Notes: a model not told the origin generated them from the sequence alone. A DNA stretch of 27,778 nucleotides from Thalassiosira profunda (GCA_036939355.1 JALLAP010001220.1:1-27778); one strand, 5' to 3'; positions 19,057-27,272 are shown, counted from the first letter of the stretch. A program made the numbers and translations.

Positions 19057-19363
19057 ATGAGGAAGCGCCTCGCCCAATACCGGAAGCTCGGCCGCACCCC
19101 CGAGCACAAATGGGCGATGCTCCGGAACATGGTCACCTCCCTGATAAAATACGAGGGACAACGCCCCCATGGCGACGATCGAGTATGTGGATCGGCCGGG
19201 GGAGATCCGGGCGGCGCGGGTGCCGAAGAAGCGGAAGGAAAAGTACTTCGACAACCTGAGGGAGGTGCTGGAGAATGCCGGGATTGAGCCCGTGGACATG
19301 ACGGAGGAGCTGAAGAGCAAACGGAGGTTGCCCACGGAGAAGTACGGGCCGAGCAAGATTTAG
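19057..19363 (+). CDS. MRPL17: Organellar ribosomal protein bL17, internally deleted and frameshifted
   Basis: The ATG at 19057 gives 33 residues that are the bL17 N-terminus (MRKRLAQYRKLGRT, EHKWAMLRNMVTSLIKYE). At 19154-19159 the frame changes and the next frame carries the bL17 C-terminus: DNAPMATIEYVDRPGEIRAA, then a lysine-rich tail to the TAG at 19361. In E. coli bL17 roughly 70 residues separate those two blocks; here none remain, and the two halves are out of frame. There is no room for an intron. Read in the first frame the product continues into nonsense and ends at 19287. bL17 sits at the peptide exit tunnel of bacterial-type large subunits. The N-terminus lacks an obvious presequence. 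Either the assembly lost about 200 bases or this copy is a pseudogene. Confidence 0.72.
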
Positions 19364-20877
19364 ACGGAATGGGAGGTGCTAAACAATCTTGTTATCTGGG
19401 GGAAGAAAGATGGGGAGCATGGGATAAGGGGGTATGGGCTGCAAACGAACAATAATCGGGGGCAGGGGTAAGTGCACATCGCAATCTTGACTTGTGGGCG
19501 CAACGGGCGGCCAAATCTGCGATGACGATACACCCATCCCTACTGCCCCGTGTCGCGGATTCTCCTTACTGACATTCGGGGGATGCGCGAGCGCAGTCTT
19601 TGCGTTGGGCGCTGGGGGACGTCTGAAGACTTATGTTTTAATTTCTGAGCAGACGATTGAAAGTGAAGAGGATGAAGCCAATCACCCATTTACAGTCGGA
19701 TTCCGTCTGATGCAACTCCGGTTGCGAGGAATGATAGTGATGTTTCTGATTCATGAATGGTGTCTGAATGTCGGGAGTGGGGAATTCAGACGTTCTGTCT
19801 CACTCTCTTGTTGCTTCCCATTTACACAGGCAAAATGTGCGGGGATTGTTGTAAGTCAGTTGCGTCTGAGGAAAGATCAGCAAGGATGTGTTTCTGCTCG
19901 TATGATTGCCGCTACCTTGGGCAGATTTGTTTACCTTGCGAGAAAAGTGGTGCATTGCAATTGTGCTATGCATTGAACCCCTCCATTCGCCCTTCCATAT
20001 TAGCGCTCTGCAGTCGTGTGGAAGGTATAGAAGGAGAGCACATCTCTCATGCTGCTGCGACCTTGCTCACACGTTGCTTTCTGAAAATGCTAGGCTGCAC
20101 AGGGTAACGGGTTGGCGGGATGGTAAGTAAACGAGATGGTTGTGTGGCATGTCGGATTTAATAACCCGCCGAGCATTCCTTCACCTCGGCGTGTCGCTGT
20201 CTGACAAAAAGCAATGTATGAGTGGCCATGTGCTGCACTCCTTCCTTTGCCTTGTGTGCCGGCTTTCGATCTGGCATGGGATGTGAATTACTCATAGGAT
20301 ACAAACCAACACTGAAAGGTTTCTTTTGCTTTGCATTTTGACGCAGGGGATGAAGGCACGGCCGAAGTCAGTTGGGGAGATACATGGATAGAAGAGGAGA
20401 AGTTGGGCAACTTTAGTGCATGCAGAGGCAGAGTTCGTGCCACTCGCTCAATGTTGGTTATTGGTGGGCGCTGAGGCGAGAGCCTCCAAGCCGGGAGGTC
20501 CTCTCGTGCTGGACTATGTGCGTACAAAAAGATACCTGTACGGGCAAGCCGAACAGTTATAGCACAGAACATCACAGGTGGAAAGGCGGGAGCGTGTATG
20601 CAGAGATGGAGTTGAGAGGGCGCGTGGTTGGGACGTGGCTGCGTGGCGTAAAAGTTTACGACGGCGAATCTGATTCATTTCTAGAGGATATCAACGGAGC
20701 AGGATCTATTATGCTGCATGGGAAATAGTGCCAACGTCAAAAACTCGCACTCCTGCGCCTCTTCTTTGATTCTCCGATAGGCAGAACTCTCCTCGACCAG
20801 GGCTGTCCCTTGATGCAATTGCTTGAACAATGAAAGGGAGTATCCACCCGGCTTTGCTACACAGCCAAGCACCATGC
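19364..20877. other. 1.5 kb region without a clear conserved gene
   Basis: GC bias is weak. A 160-codon ORF (19494-19976, GTG start) and a plus ORF ending at 20728 containing MELRGRVVGTWLRGVKVYDG look partly protein-like but match nothing I know. Intron-like elements are frequent (GTAAGT at 19851 and 20123; CAG acceptors at 19830, 20346 and 20571). A tentative spliced model is given separately. Otherwise I see no RNA gene and no mobile-element protein. Confidence 0.4.
19835..20474 (+). CDS. Tentative small four-exon gene, unknown product (87 aa if spliced as proposed)
   Basis: Exons 19835-19850, 19925-20024, 20103-20122 and 20347-20474. Donors are GTAAGT, GTATAG and GTAAGT and all acceptors end AG. 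The phases (1, 2, 1) agree at all three junctions and the frame stays open to TGA at 20472-20474. Intron 2 carries GCACATCT, the element found in other introns of this window. The predicted product starts MCGDCYLFTLREKWCIAIVL and ends in a charged exon (DEGTAEVSWGDTW, EEEKLGNFSACRGR). Exon 1 is very short, intron 3 is 224 bases (long for this window) and no homology is recognised, so this could be chance or a non-coding RNA. Further exons towards 20572-20728 are possible. Confidence 0.28.
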
Positions 20878-22284
20878 CTACGATTCGGCAGGGAGATCGA
20901 TGACAATGCGTAGATTGACCGCCTTGACCAAAGCCTTATTCAGGGTTTTGTCCTCGAAGCGCACCGCATGCCTGTTGGTCTCCGTGTCAAAGGACCTCAC
21001 ATCCCCGAGCTTCCCGTTTAGGTGCTGCGCATTTTTTAGCCCATGGCAAACAACGGGCGTCCCTGGCATGATCAAGTAACCATCGTCGAATGCAACTTCT
21101 GATGCCACCCCTTCATCGGCTTCAGTGGTGTACTTTCGCTCCTCCTCATTCACCTCGAGGACTCTATGGACGATGGAATTAGCAGCCACTACTGTCACTA
21201 GCCTGCGCACTCTGCTATGCCTAAGCCCACTCTCGATTCTGTCCGTCAAATCATGATCTGGCCCGTGCACTCTCCTGCTTATTGCCAGCAGCTTGACACA
21301 CAACCTCTCGCATTCCAAGCTGTTCTCTCCTGATCTCAGAAGTCCCGTGGCGAGAATGATTCCGCTTTGAATGGTGTCAGTTGATTCCTTGCCCCATCGC
21401 TTCATAGATTTTAGGTACTCGTACCGGAGATCTTTCAGTTGATCTTCACTAGGCCGGCTCTTTTTCCTCCCACCAAGCTTGCACCTCACCCTGTCAATAC
21501 CAGATTCTATTCCATGAATTTGCAGACCATCCGCCTCCTGAGACTTGGAGAGATCATGGGCCTCTCTCCAGTATTCCAGCGCCTTTTCGTAGCCCTCTTT
21601 CGTCTCTTCCGCCTCATAAAATCTCGCAAGAGCGGCAAAGGCAAACATCGATTGACCATTCATGTATTTCTCATCTTTGAGATGGCCCGATCTTCCGATA
21701 ACCTCTAGCATCTGGGCACCAGCCCGTTTCCCCTCCTCCCTCAACTCTGGTTTATTTTCTGGGTGCATCATGACGACCGTTTTCATAATGGTCGTTAATG
21801 GGGTGAGCTTTATCAATTCATCACTCGGCGGATAGTTATCGTCGATATACGATAGCAAGGATTTGCTCATCTCAAGAGCGACGTGGCCCTGATATTCGCG
21901 ACGACAATGCGGGCATATCTCCCACGGCTCACTGGGATTTCTAGATTGTTGTCCCGACGCATTCGCCTCCTCAATTTCCGCGGTCTTCGTTCCCGCGTAT
22001 TTGACAAGGCAAGATATATGCGCAAAGCCAGCGTCGTCGCCGCGGCAGGAGCAATTCCGGACAATGGGACTTCCTCCCTCGTCCGGATCGCCGTCGAGAC
22101 ATATCCAGCAGGCGGCGTTGGGCGGCGGGGTCGGAGGCTGATGGGTCGGAGGCTGAGGGGCCGGTGCGCCCGAGCCCGCGACGCCCGCGGCCGTGACGTC
22201 AGCGGCCGCAGCCGCGGGAGCAGGGGCAGCGCCACCTCCCTTCTGCCCCACCTTCGGCTTGGACCTCTTCGACTTCTTTCCCAT
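20878..22284 (-). CDS. RING-CH (RINGv) protein with helical repeats and SH3-like C-terminus, MGKKSKRSK family, copy A (468 aa)
   Basis: A single exon from the ATG at 22284. Residues 1-19 are basic (MGKKSKRSKPKVGQKGG), then an Ala/Pro-rich spacer. A C4HC3 RING-CH domain follows with C59, C62, C78, C80, H89, C92, C124 and C127 (CWICLDGD, CSCRGDD, HISCLVKYA, EICPHC). Helical TPR-like repeats fill about 135-370, including LSYIDDNYPPS, ALEYWREAHDLSK and CERLCVKLLAISRRVHGPDH. The last 70 residues contain GTPVVCHGLKNAQHLNGKLG and AVNLRIV, a small beta domain of the 'NG..G.V..F' type. RING-CH domains are E3 ubiquitin ligase modules (MARCH, viral and yeast Doa10 types), but there are no transmembrane helices here, so a soluble ligase is inferred. 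A paralog sits at 25885-27272. Confidence 0.83.
   Translation of the reverse strand: MGKKSKRSKPKVGQKGGGAAPAPAAAAADVTAAGVAGSGAPAPQPPTHQPPTPPPNAACWICLDGDPDEGGSPIVRNCSCRGDDAGFAHISCLVKYAGTKTAEIEEANASGQQSRNPSEPWEICPHCRREYQGHVALEMSKSLLSYIDDNYPPSDELIKLTPLTTIMKTVVMMHPENKPELREEGKRAGAQMLEVIGRSGHLKDEKYMNGQSMFAFAALARFYEAEETKEGYEKALEYWREAHDLSKSQEADGLQIHGIESGIDRVRCKLGGRKKSRPSEDQLKDLRYEYLKSMKRWGKESTDTIQSGIILATGLLRSGENSLECERLCVKLLAISRRVHGPDHDLTDRIESGLRHSRVRRLVTVVAANSIVHRVLEVNEEERKYTTEADEGVASEVAFDDGYLIMPGTPVVCHGLKNAQHLNGKLGDVRSFDTETNRHAVRFEDKTLNKALVKAVNLRIVIDLPAES
20984..21074 (-). repeat. 91-base patch nearly identical to the paralog's 3' coding region
   Basis: The reverse complement of 20984-21074 matches 27076-27166 with one mismatch (at 27131), including synonymous positions, although the neighbouring coding sequence of the two RING-CH genes differs at many sites. 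The patch encodes the GTPVVCHGLKNAQHLNGKLG region. Confidence 0.8.
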
Positions 22285-22787
22285 CGTGAGCTTGGTGATG
22301 GAAGAGAGGACTTCGACATATCATACGAAGCGAAGCTGAGCTCGAGCTCGAGCGAGACTCCAGATTTGCTGACTTTGCAATCTGACACGGGAGTTTGTTT
22401 TGGGGTACTGCAATCGGCCTCAATTTCTATTTTGTCACCGTAGTATGTGAAATAGTAACTACTAGATAATGAAGTCTTGACCCCATTGTTGCACCCCGTC
22501 GACAAAAAATCTAGAGTCAGCCCGATTTTCAACGCTTCCCAACGCTTCCACTTCATTCTGAACGCCCGCAAAGAAGGTGCTGAGGAGCACGATCGTGAAA
22601 GAGAGCGGGCGACGAGGCATCGGGCGGACGGCAGCGGCCTCGAGCGCATTCTGCCTGTAGCTGTTGGTTTGGCGTCGCGCCCTGCCGATTCGGTGCTCGC
22701 CGCTGTCGTCGCTTGGTGTATCCAACAGAGTGCATCTCCTCGGCACTCGACTCCCTGATACGCGTTATACTCACAGATCCAACGGCG
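22285..22787. promoter_or_regulatory. Divergent region between RING-CH copy A and the unknown nuclear-type gene
   Basis: 503 bases. It contains the 14-base palindrome GCTCGAGCTCGAGC (22340-22353), TTGCAATCTGAC near 22375 and an AT-rich stretch (22420-22510). The 10 bases before the copy A start (TCACCAAGCTC, ACG before ATG) match those before copy B. No gene is supported. Confidence 0.45.
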
Positions 22788-23897
22788 ATGCCCACCGGAA
22801 GTCGACGGCCCATCATGAGCGAGGGCGCAGAGGAGCCCACGACAATGGAGTGGGACAGCTCCCTCCCGGACCCGGAGCAAGAGGCATTTGGGGCCCTCGT
22901 CTCGACCATTTGCAGCAACTGCATCGCGCAGGGCACCACGAGCAAAGAGGACATTCAGAAGGTGCTTAAGAGGTACGGCGACAAATATCCCCAGCTGACG
23001 GCCGATATGATCCAGGGAGGCATCTTCACGGCCAAGCGGCTGGGCAATATTGGTAGCAATACGGCGGGGAGTGCCCTGAAAGCGGGCGAGGGGAGTCCGG
23101 ATGCCGGAGGCATGCCGGGCATGAAGCGCTTGCTCGAGGCGGAGGAGGCCGTGGCCGCGGCCCTCGGCGGGGGCCCGAAGGGCCCCAAGAAGAAGAAGCG
23201 GAAAGCGGCGGGGGAGAAACGCGACGCCACCACCACCATTGCCATTACTGCTGACGTGTCCCGCGCCGACGTCAATTCCTTACTGGACCTCCAGTTCGAC
23301 GATTCCGACAAACTGACCCGCATCGAGTGGTCCCCGACCAAGGACCGGTCCAACGCCAAGTTCATCAAGGCGCGGTTCCAATCCCAGATCCCCGCCGAAT
23401 TTTCCATCAAGGGCGGGGGCACGAAGATCTTCCAAATTGGCGCGCCGTCGGGGAAGCTTGTCGGGATGCGGGGCGGGAGGGAGAAGACGCACAACTTCAG
23501 CGTTTACTTCCACGGCAAGTGTTTGGCCGAGAAAGATGGCTGTCCGACGAGGTGGCAGGCGGGGTTCGAGCGGGAGCAGCTCGAGTTACTGTCCGACGAA
23601 GAATGCGACACCATCGAAATGAAGATGATCATCCATTACGCGTGCGGCCATTCCGCGGGAAAGTTTTACGGATCGGCCAAGGAGCGAAAGGAGGCGGTCG
23701 ACAAGGCGAAGAAGCTGAAGGAGACGTACGGCGACCTGATTAACAGCTCGGCGTACACGCGGACGCGGAAGAAGAAGGACAAGGGCGGGATGTACAATGT
23801 GGCGGACTCGGAGGGGGAGGGGGACGACGATTATCCCCCGACGGCCGACGTCCCGAAGGGTTACGATGGGGAGCATCATTACAACCAGCTGTGCTAA
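22788..23897 (+). CDS. Unrecognised protein with basic NLS-like stretch (369 aa)
   Basis: A single exon; the ATG at 22788 begins MPTGSRRPIMSEGAEEPTTM, with a second in-frame ATG at 22815. Residues about 28-95 form a helical domain (EAFGALVSTICSNCIAQGT, SKEDIQKVLKRYGDKYPQLT). A lysine cluster at 131-140 (KGPKKKKRKA) looks like a nuclear localisation signal. The middle (about 165-310) alternates strands and helices with SLLDLQFDDSDKLTRIEWSP, IPAEFSIKGGGTKIFQIGAP and NFSVYFHGKC. The C-terminus is acidic (DSEGEGDDDYPP). The reading frame is intact and GC-biased, so the gene is real, but I know no family for it. A chromatin or RNA role would be speculation. It is convergent with the J-domain gene, with 71 bases between stops. 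Confidence 0.75.
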   Translation: MPTGSRRPIMSEGAEEPTTMEWDSSLPDPEQEAFGALVSTICSNCIAQGTTSKEDIQKVLKRYGDKYPQLTADMIQGGIFTAKRLGNIGSNTAGSALKAGEGSPDAGGMPGMKRLLEAEEAVAAALGGGPKGPKKKKRKAAGEKRDATTTIAITADVSRADVNSLLDLQFDDSDKLTRIEWSPTKDRSNAKFIKARFQSQIPAEFSIKGGGTKIFQIGAPSGKLVGMRGGREKTHNFSVYFHGKCLAEKDGCPTRWQAGFEREQLELLSDEECDTIEMKMIIHYACGHSAGKFYGSAKERKEAVDKAKKLKETYGDLINSSAYTRTRKKKDKGGMYNVADSEGEGDDDYPPTADVPKGYDGEHHYNQLC

Positions 23898-23968
23898 GTT
23901 CGAAACGGTGCGCTCGTCGGGCGGAGATGGCCCAGATGGTGTTGCTTTGTGACCTCAGCGATTCAACG

Positions 23969-25479
23969 CTAATCATCTTTAGCAAAAATGTCGTCGAATC
24001 CGAAAAGAATGAAACTGGCAACGCCCAAGCCCGCAATGCCAATCAGGGCAGTAACAAGCAGTGTCGCCACCAGCGCCTTTGTGGGCTCTGGATAGAAGAA
24101 TAGAATGATGCCTGTGATAGAAATGGTGGCCAACCTCTTGATATTGTGCTTCCTCCTCTTCTTCCGTGCATGCTGTTGCAGCGTACTGATCCGTCCAACG
24201 AGATCAGTCGCTTCCTTAACGGCTTTCCAGCGCTCCTCAACGACCTTCTGCTGTCTCTCCAGGTCTTTCTTGGAAGCCGTCCCTTCCAATTCCATCTGGG
24301 CTTCTTCGTACAGCTTCTCGGCAATGCCTTGCGATTCCAAGGCGAGTTCGAGGGAATCCTGCCCCTCCCGCGTTTTGGCCGTCACCGCCTCGGCCCAGCG
24401 TCCTCCGATCATTGTTTGGATGATAATATTGGCGGCCGCGCCATCGCCGAGGTAGCACGCAATATGAAGCGGCGTGACAAACACTCCCTCGTCTTCGGGC
24501 AAGGGGATCGGATCGCAGGCGTGCTTTCGCATGGCCCGCAAGCTGAGGTGGAGCATGGTCCAAGTACGCGCCCGAATCGCAGTGAAGACGGGAGTCCTCA
24601 CGAGGGCATTCGATCCAAACTTGATTCCACAACGCATTTCCGGAGAAAGACGGTGGAAGGGCGTGCGCTTCTTTGCTGTAGGAGCAACGTTGGGAGTCAC
24701 CTCCTTTGCATACTCCTGTCGTTTCTTCTCCCATGCCTGTTCTCGCTTTTTCTCTTCCTTCATTGCCCGTTTCTTGGCCCTCTTCTTCGCACCCTTCGTC
24801 GTGCCCCTGTTTTTGGCCCCTTTCTGCCTCGACGCCACGTTCTCCGTGCCTCCGGCAGCATTGTCAGATGAGGCAAACGCTCCCCTCCGCGCTGCGCGGT
24901 GCGCCTTCTGAAATCGACTGAACTCTTCCTTCATATTCTTCTCCGCATTCTGCTGTGCACGATACTCCCTCTTCTTCTGCTTCTTTTCCTCCTTCTTTTG
25001 GCTCCGCTGGCTCCCCGTTCTATTGTGGGTGTCATTGTTTTCCTCCTCGCTCTCGCTCGCCTCACCACGTCCTCATCGCCATTGCTGCCGGTAGAGGCAT
25101 CCGCTCAACCTCGTTGTAAGCGGCGTTGATCTCCTGCATCTTCTTCGTCGCCTCCTCTTCATTTCCGATGTTGCGATCTGCGACGGACGCGATGAACGGT
25201 AAGCGAGATACATATGCACCCGCGGTGCACCGCTGCCATCGAATCACTCACCGGGATGCCACTTCAGGGCCAATTTCCTCCTCGCCTTCGTCGCCTCTTC
25301 CATCTTCGATCCCTCCTTTCCGCCCTGCAATCCCAGCACCTCGAATGGATCCCTCTTCGCGCCTTCGCCACCGGGATGCCTCTGCAACTCCGACCCATCA
25401 TCCGTCTGAGGAGGTCGCCGAGCCAGCCGACGCCCGCCGCCGCGGCGAGCAGGGCGGACCGGAGGGTGGCGAGGCGCAT
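23969..25479 (-). CDS. J-domain (DnaJ) protein with ankyrin repeat and two C-terminal membrane helices; reading frame broken three times
   Basis: Exon 1 is 25479-25252 and exon 2 is 25177-23969 on the minus strand, intron 74 bases (GTGAGT, CAG). Splicing creates KWHP/DRN, the J-domain HPD motif, flanked by RDPFEVLGL and MQEINAAYNEV. Further on are a Lys/Glu-rich coiled region (KKEEKKQKKREYRAQQNAEK), an ankyrin repeat (VTPLHIACYLGDGAAANIII), a coiled coil and two hydrophobic helices (ITGIILFFYP; LVATLLVTALIGIAGLGVASF), ending FAKDD. In-frame continuity requires one extra base near 25397 (a signal-like start MRLATLRSALLAAAAGVGWL in another frame), near 25099 and near 25065. Each fits loss of a G from a short G run. 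J-domains stimulate Hsp70 ATPase; an ER-membrane co-chaperone is inferred. The ATG at 25479 is preferred over 25483 because its frame has high GC3. Confidence 0.65.
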
Positions 25480-25483
25480 CCAT

Positions 25484-25884
25484 CCCGATAATTTTGGCCG
25501 CTGGCCGTCGCGGCACTGGGGATCGGGGCTCCCCTGGTTCAGACGCCGGTGCTAGGCGGCGCAACACAAGAGCAAAGAAAGGGAGAATGAAGTGAAAGGG
25601 AGGAGGCCGTACGACTTATTCCTATTTATGTACTTACCTGATACAAAAGATCTCAATATGTAGCTCAAGCACCCCTGCAAGCACCGCAACCACAAACTAA
25701 ACCAAACGCATTGCGCTCTGTAGGTCCACTTCCCCACGTCGAGGGAGGCTCCTTGCTTAGCCGACGGGAGCAAGAAGCAGGCCGTTGAGTTGAGCGAGAC
25801 GGGGGGGCGGGGCCGATAGAGTGGAGTCATCTCATTTCGCCCCCGTCGAGGCCGCTGGCAGCCTGTTCCTCACCAAGCTCCACG
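25484..25884. promoter_or_regulatory. Divergent region between the J-domain gene and RING-CH copy B
   Basis: 401 bases containing copy B of the dispersed upstream repeat (25607-25785). A stop-poor minus-strand frame through the repeat (CFLLPSAKQGASL, LRSFVSGKY) is shared in part with copy A near 13700, but it lacks other support as a gene. Confidence 0.45.
25607..25785. repeat. Dispersed upstream repeat, copy B (before RING-CH copy B)
   Basis: Blocks 25607-25625, 25630-25655 and 25741-25785 match copy A before the MYND gene (19/19, 25/26 and 42/45 identities). It ends 100 bases before the ATG at 25885. A 57-base longer spacer separates the blocks than in copy A. On the minus strand CAGGTAAGTAC (25640-25630) is conserved, as a splice donor would be. 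Confidence 0.8.
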
Positions 25885-27272
25885 ATGGGGAAGAAGTCGA
25901 AGAGATCCAAGCCGAAGAAGGGGCAGAAGGGAGGGAGCGCGGCCCCCGCTCCCGCTGCGGCCGCCAGCAGCCCAACGCCTGAGAGGGCAGAGGAGACGCA
26001 GGCCCATCAGCCGCAGCCGCCGCCGCCAGGCGCGTCGTGTTGGATATGTCTCGATGGCGATCCCGACGACGGCGGGAAGCCCATTGTCCGTGATTGCTCC
26101 TGCCGCGGCGACGACGCCGGGTTTGCCCATCTATCGTGCCTCGTCAAATACGCGGGAGGAAAAACCAGGGATGTGATGGACACCATTCAACCTGGGCTAC
26201 CCCCTAACCAGGATCCCAATGAGCCGTGGCAGATATGTCCCCACTGCCGTCGCGATATCAAGGCCGAGTAGCTCTTGAGATGAGCAAATCCCTGCTATCG
26301 TATATTGATGACAACTACCCGCCTACAACTGAAATCATCAAGGTCGGCGCCTTGACGACCATAATGCAAACGGTCATCACCACGCAAGGCTTCGAAAGAA
26401 ACCCGGAGTTGAGGGAGGAGGGAAAATGGGCTGCTACTCAGATGCTAGAGGTGATCGGAAGATCGCGCCATACCGAGGACGAGGAATATATAAATGGCCA
26501 AAGGGTGTACGCCCAACTTGCTCTCGCACGATTTGTTGAGGAGGAAGAGACGAAAGAAGGCTACGAAATGGCGCTGGAATACTGGAGAGATGCCCGTGAT
26601 TACTACAAGTCTCGGGGGGATGCTTTCAGTGTTCGCGGAGCAGAATCGTCTATTGATAGACTGGAGGCAAAGCGTGATGGGAGACCAGAGGGTCTTCCCA
26701 GTGAGCAATTGCTGAAAGATTTACGTCACGAGTACCTAAAATCTGTGAAGGGAAAGGGCGAGGAATCATCTGACACAGTTCGAAGCGGAATCGTTCTCAT
26801 CATGGCACTGGCGAGAGGAGAAAACAGCTTTGAATGCGAGAGGTTCTGTGTCAAGCTGTACGCGATTAGCAGGAGGGTGCATGGGCCAGATCATGATTTG
26901 ACTGGCAGGATAGAGAGTAGTCTCAGGCAGAGCAGAGTGCGAAGATTGGCGAAGGTGACGGGTGATGGGCCGGTGGACTATCAGGTTCTGCAAGTTAGGG
27001 GCAACGAAAAGAAATACGTCGTCATGTCACGTCGAGAAGGCGACGTATCTGAGATTTTATTTGACGATGACTACATGATCATGCCAGGGACGCCCGTTGT
27101 TTGCCATGGGCTAAAAAATGCGCAGCACCTGAACGGGAAGCTCGGGGATGTGAGGTCCTTTGACACAGCAACCAAGAGGTATGTGGTGCGCTTCGAGGAC
27201 AAAGCCTTGAATAAAGCTTCGGTCAAGGCCGTGAATCTCCGCATAGTCATGGATCTTCCTGCCCACTCGTAG
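25885..27272 (+). CDS. RING-CH protein, MGKKSKRSK family, copy B, with a one-base frameshift after the RING
   Basis: The ATG at 25885 begins MGKKSKRSKPKKGQKGGSAA. The RING-CH ligands C52, C55, C71, C73, H82, C85, C118 and C121 are all present (CWICLDGD, CSCRGDD, HLSCLVKYA, ICPHC). After CRR the frame hits TAG at 26269-26271. The +1-shifted frame from about 26256 continues with YQGRVALEMSKSLLSYIDDN and stays open to TAG at 27270, matching copy A to its end (GTPVVCHGLKNAQHLNGKLG). Comparison with copy A (CGCGAATATC there, CGCGATATC here) shows loss of a single A at about 26255. As written, the product is a 128-residue RING with no repeats or C-terminal domain. It is either a recent pseudogene, a truncated ligase, or a base-calling error. 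The two copies differ throughout except in the 3' patch. Confidence 0.75.
27076..27166 (+). repeat. 91-base near-identical patch, partner of 20984-21074
   Basis: One mismatch in 91 bases against the reverse complement of 20984-21074, within the C-terminal beta-domain coding region of RING-CH copy B. Confidence 0.8.

Noticed and set aside
19494..19976. 160-codon ORF with GTG start
   Set aside because: No ATG, no motif, weak codon bias; may contain part of an unseen exon but cannot be supported.
19757..20107. 116-codon ORF with a cysteine cluster (MCGDCCKS, CFCSYDC, CLPC), looking like a zinc or metal-binding protein
   Set aside because: The cysteine spacing matches no known finger, the frame reads through GTAAGT and GTATAG donors, and the spliced model uses another frame; too weak to call.
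25552..25830. 92-codon minus ORF in the divergent region
   Set aside because: It overlaps the dispersed repeat and has no family match; reported only as part of the repeat observation.
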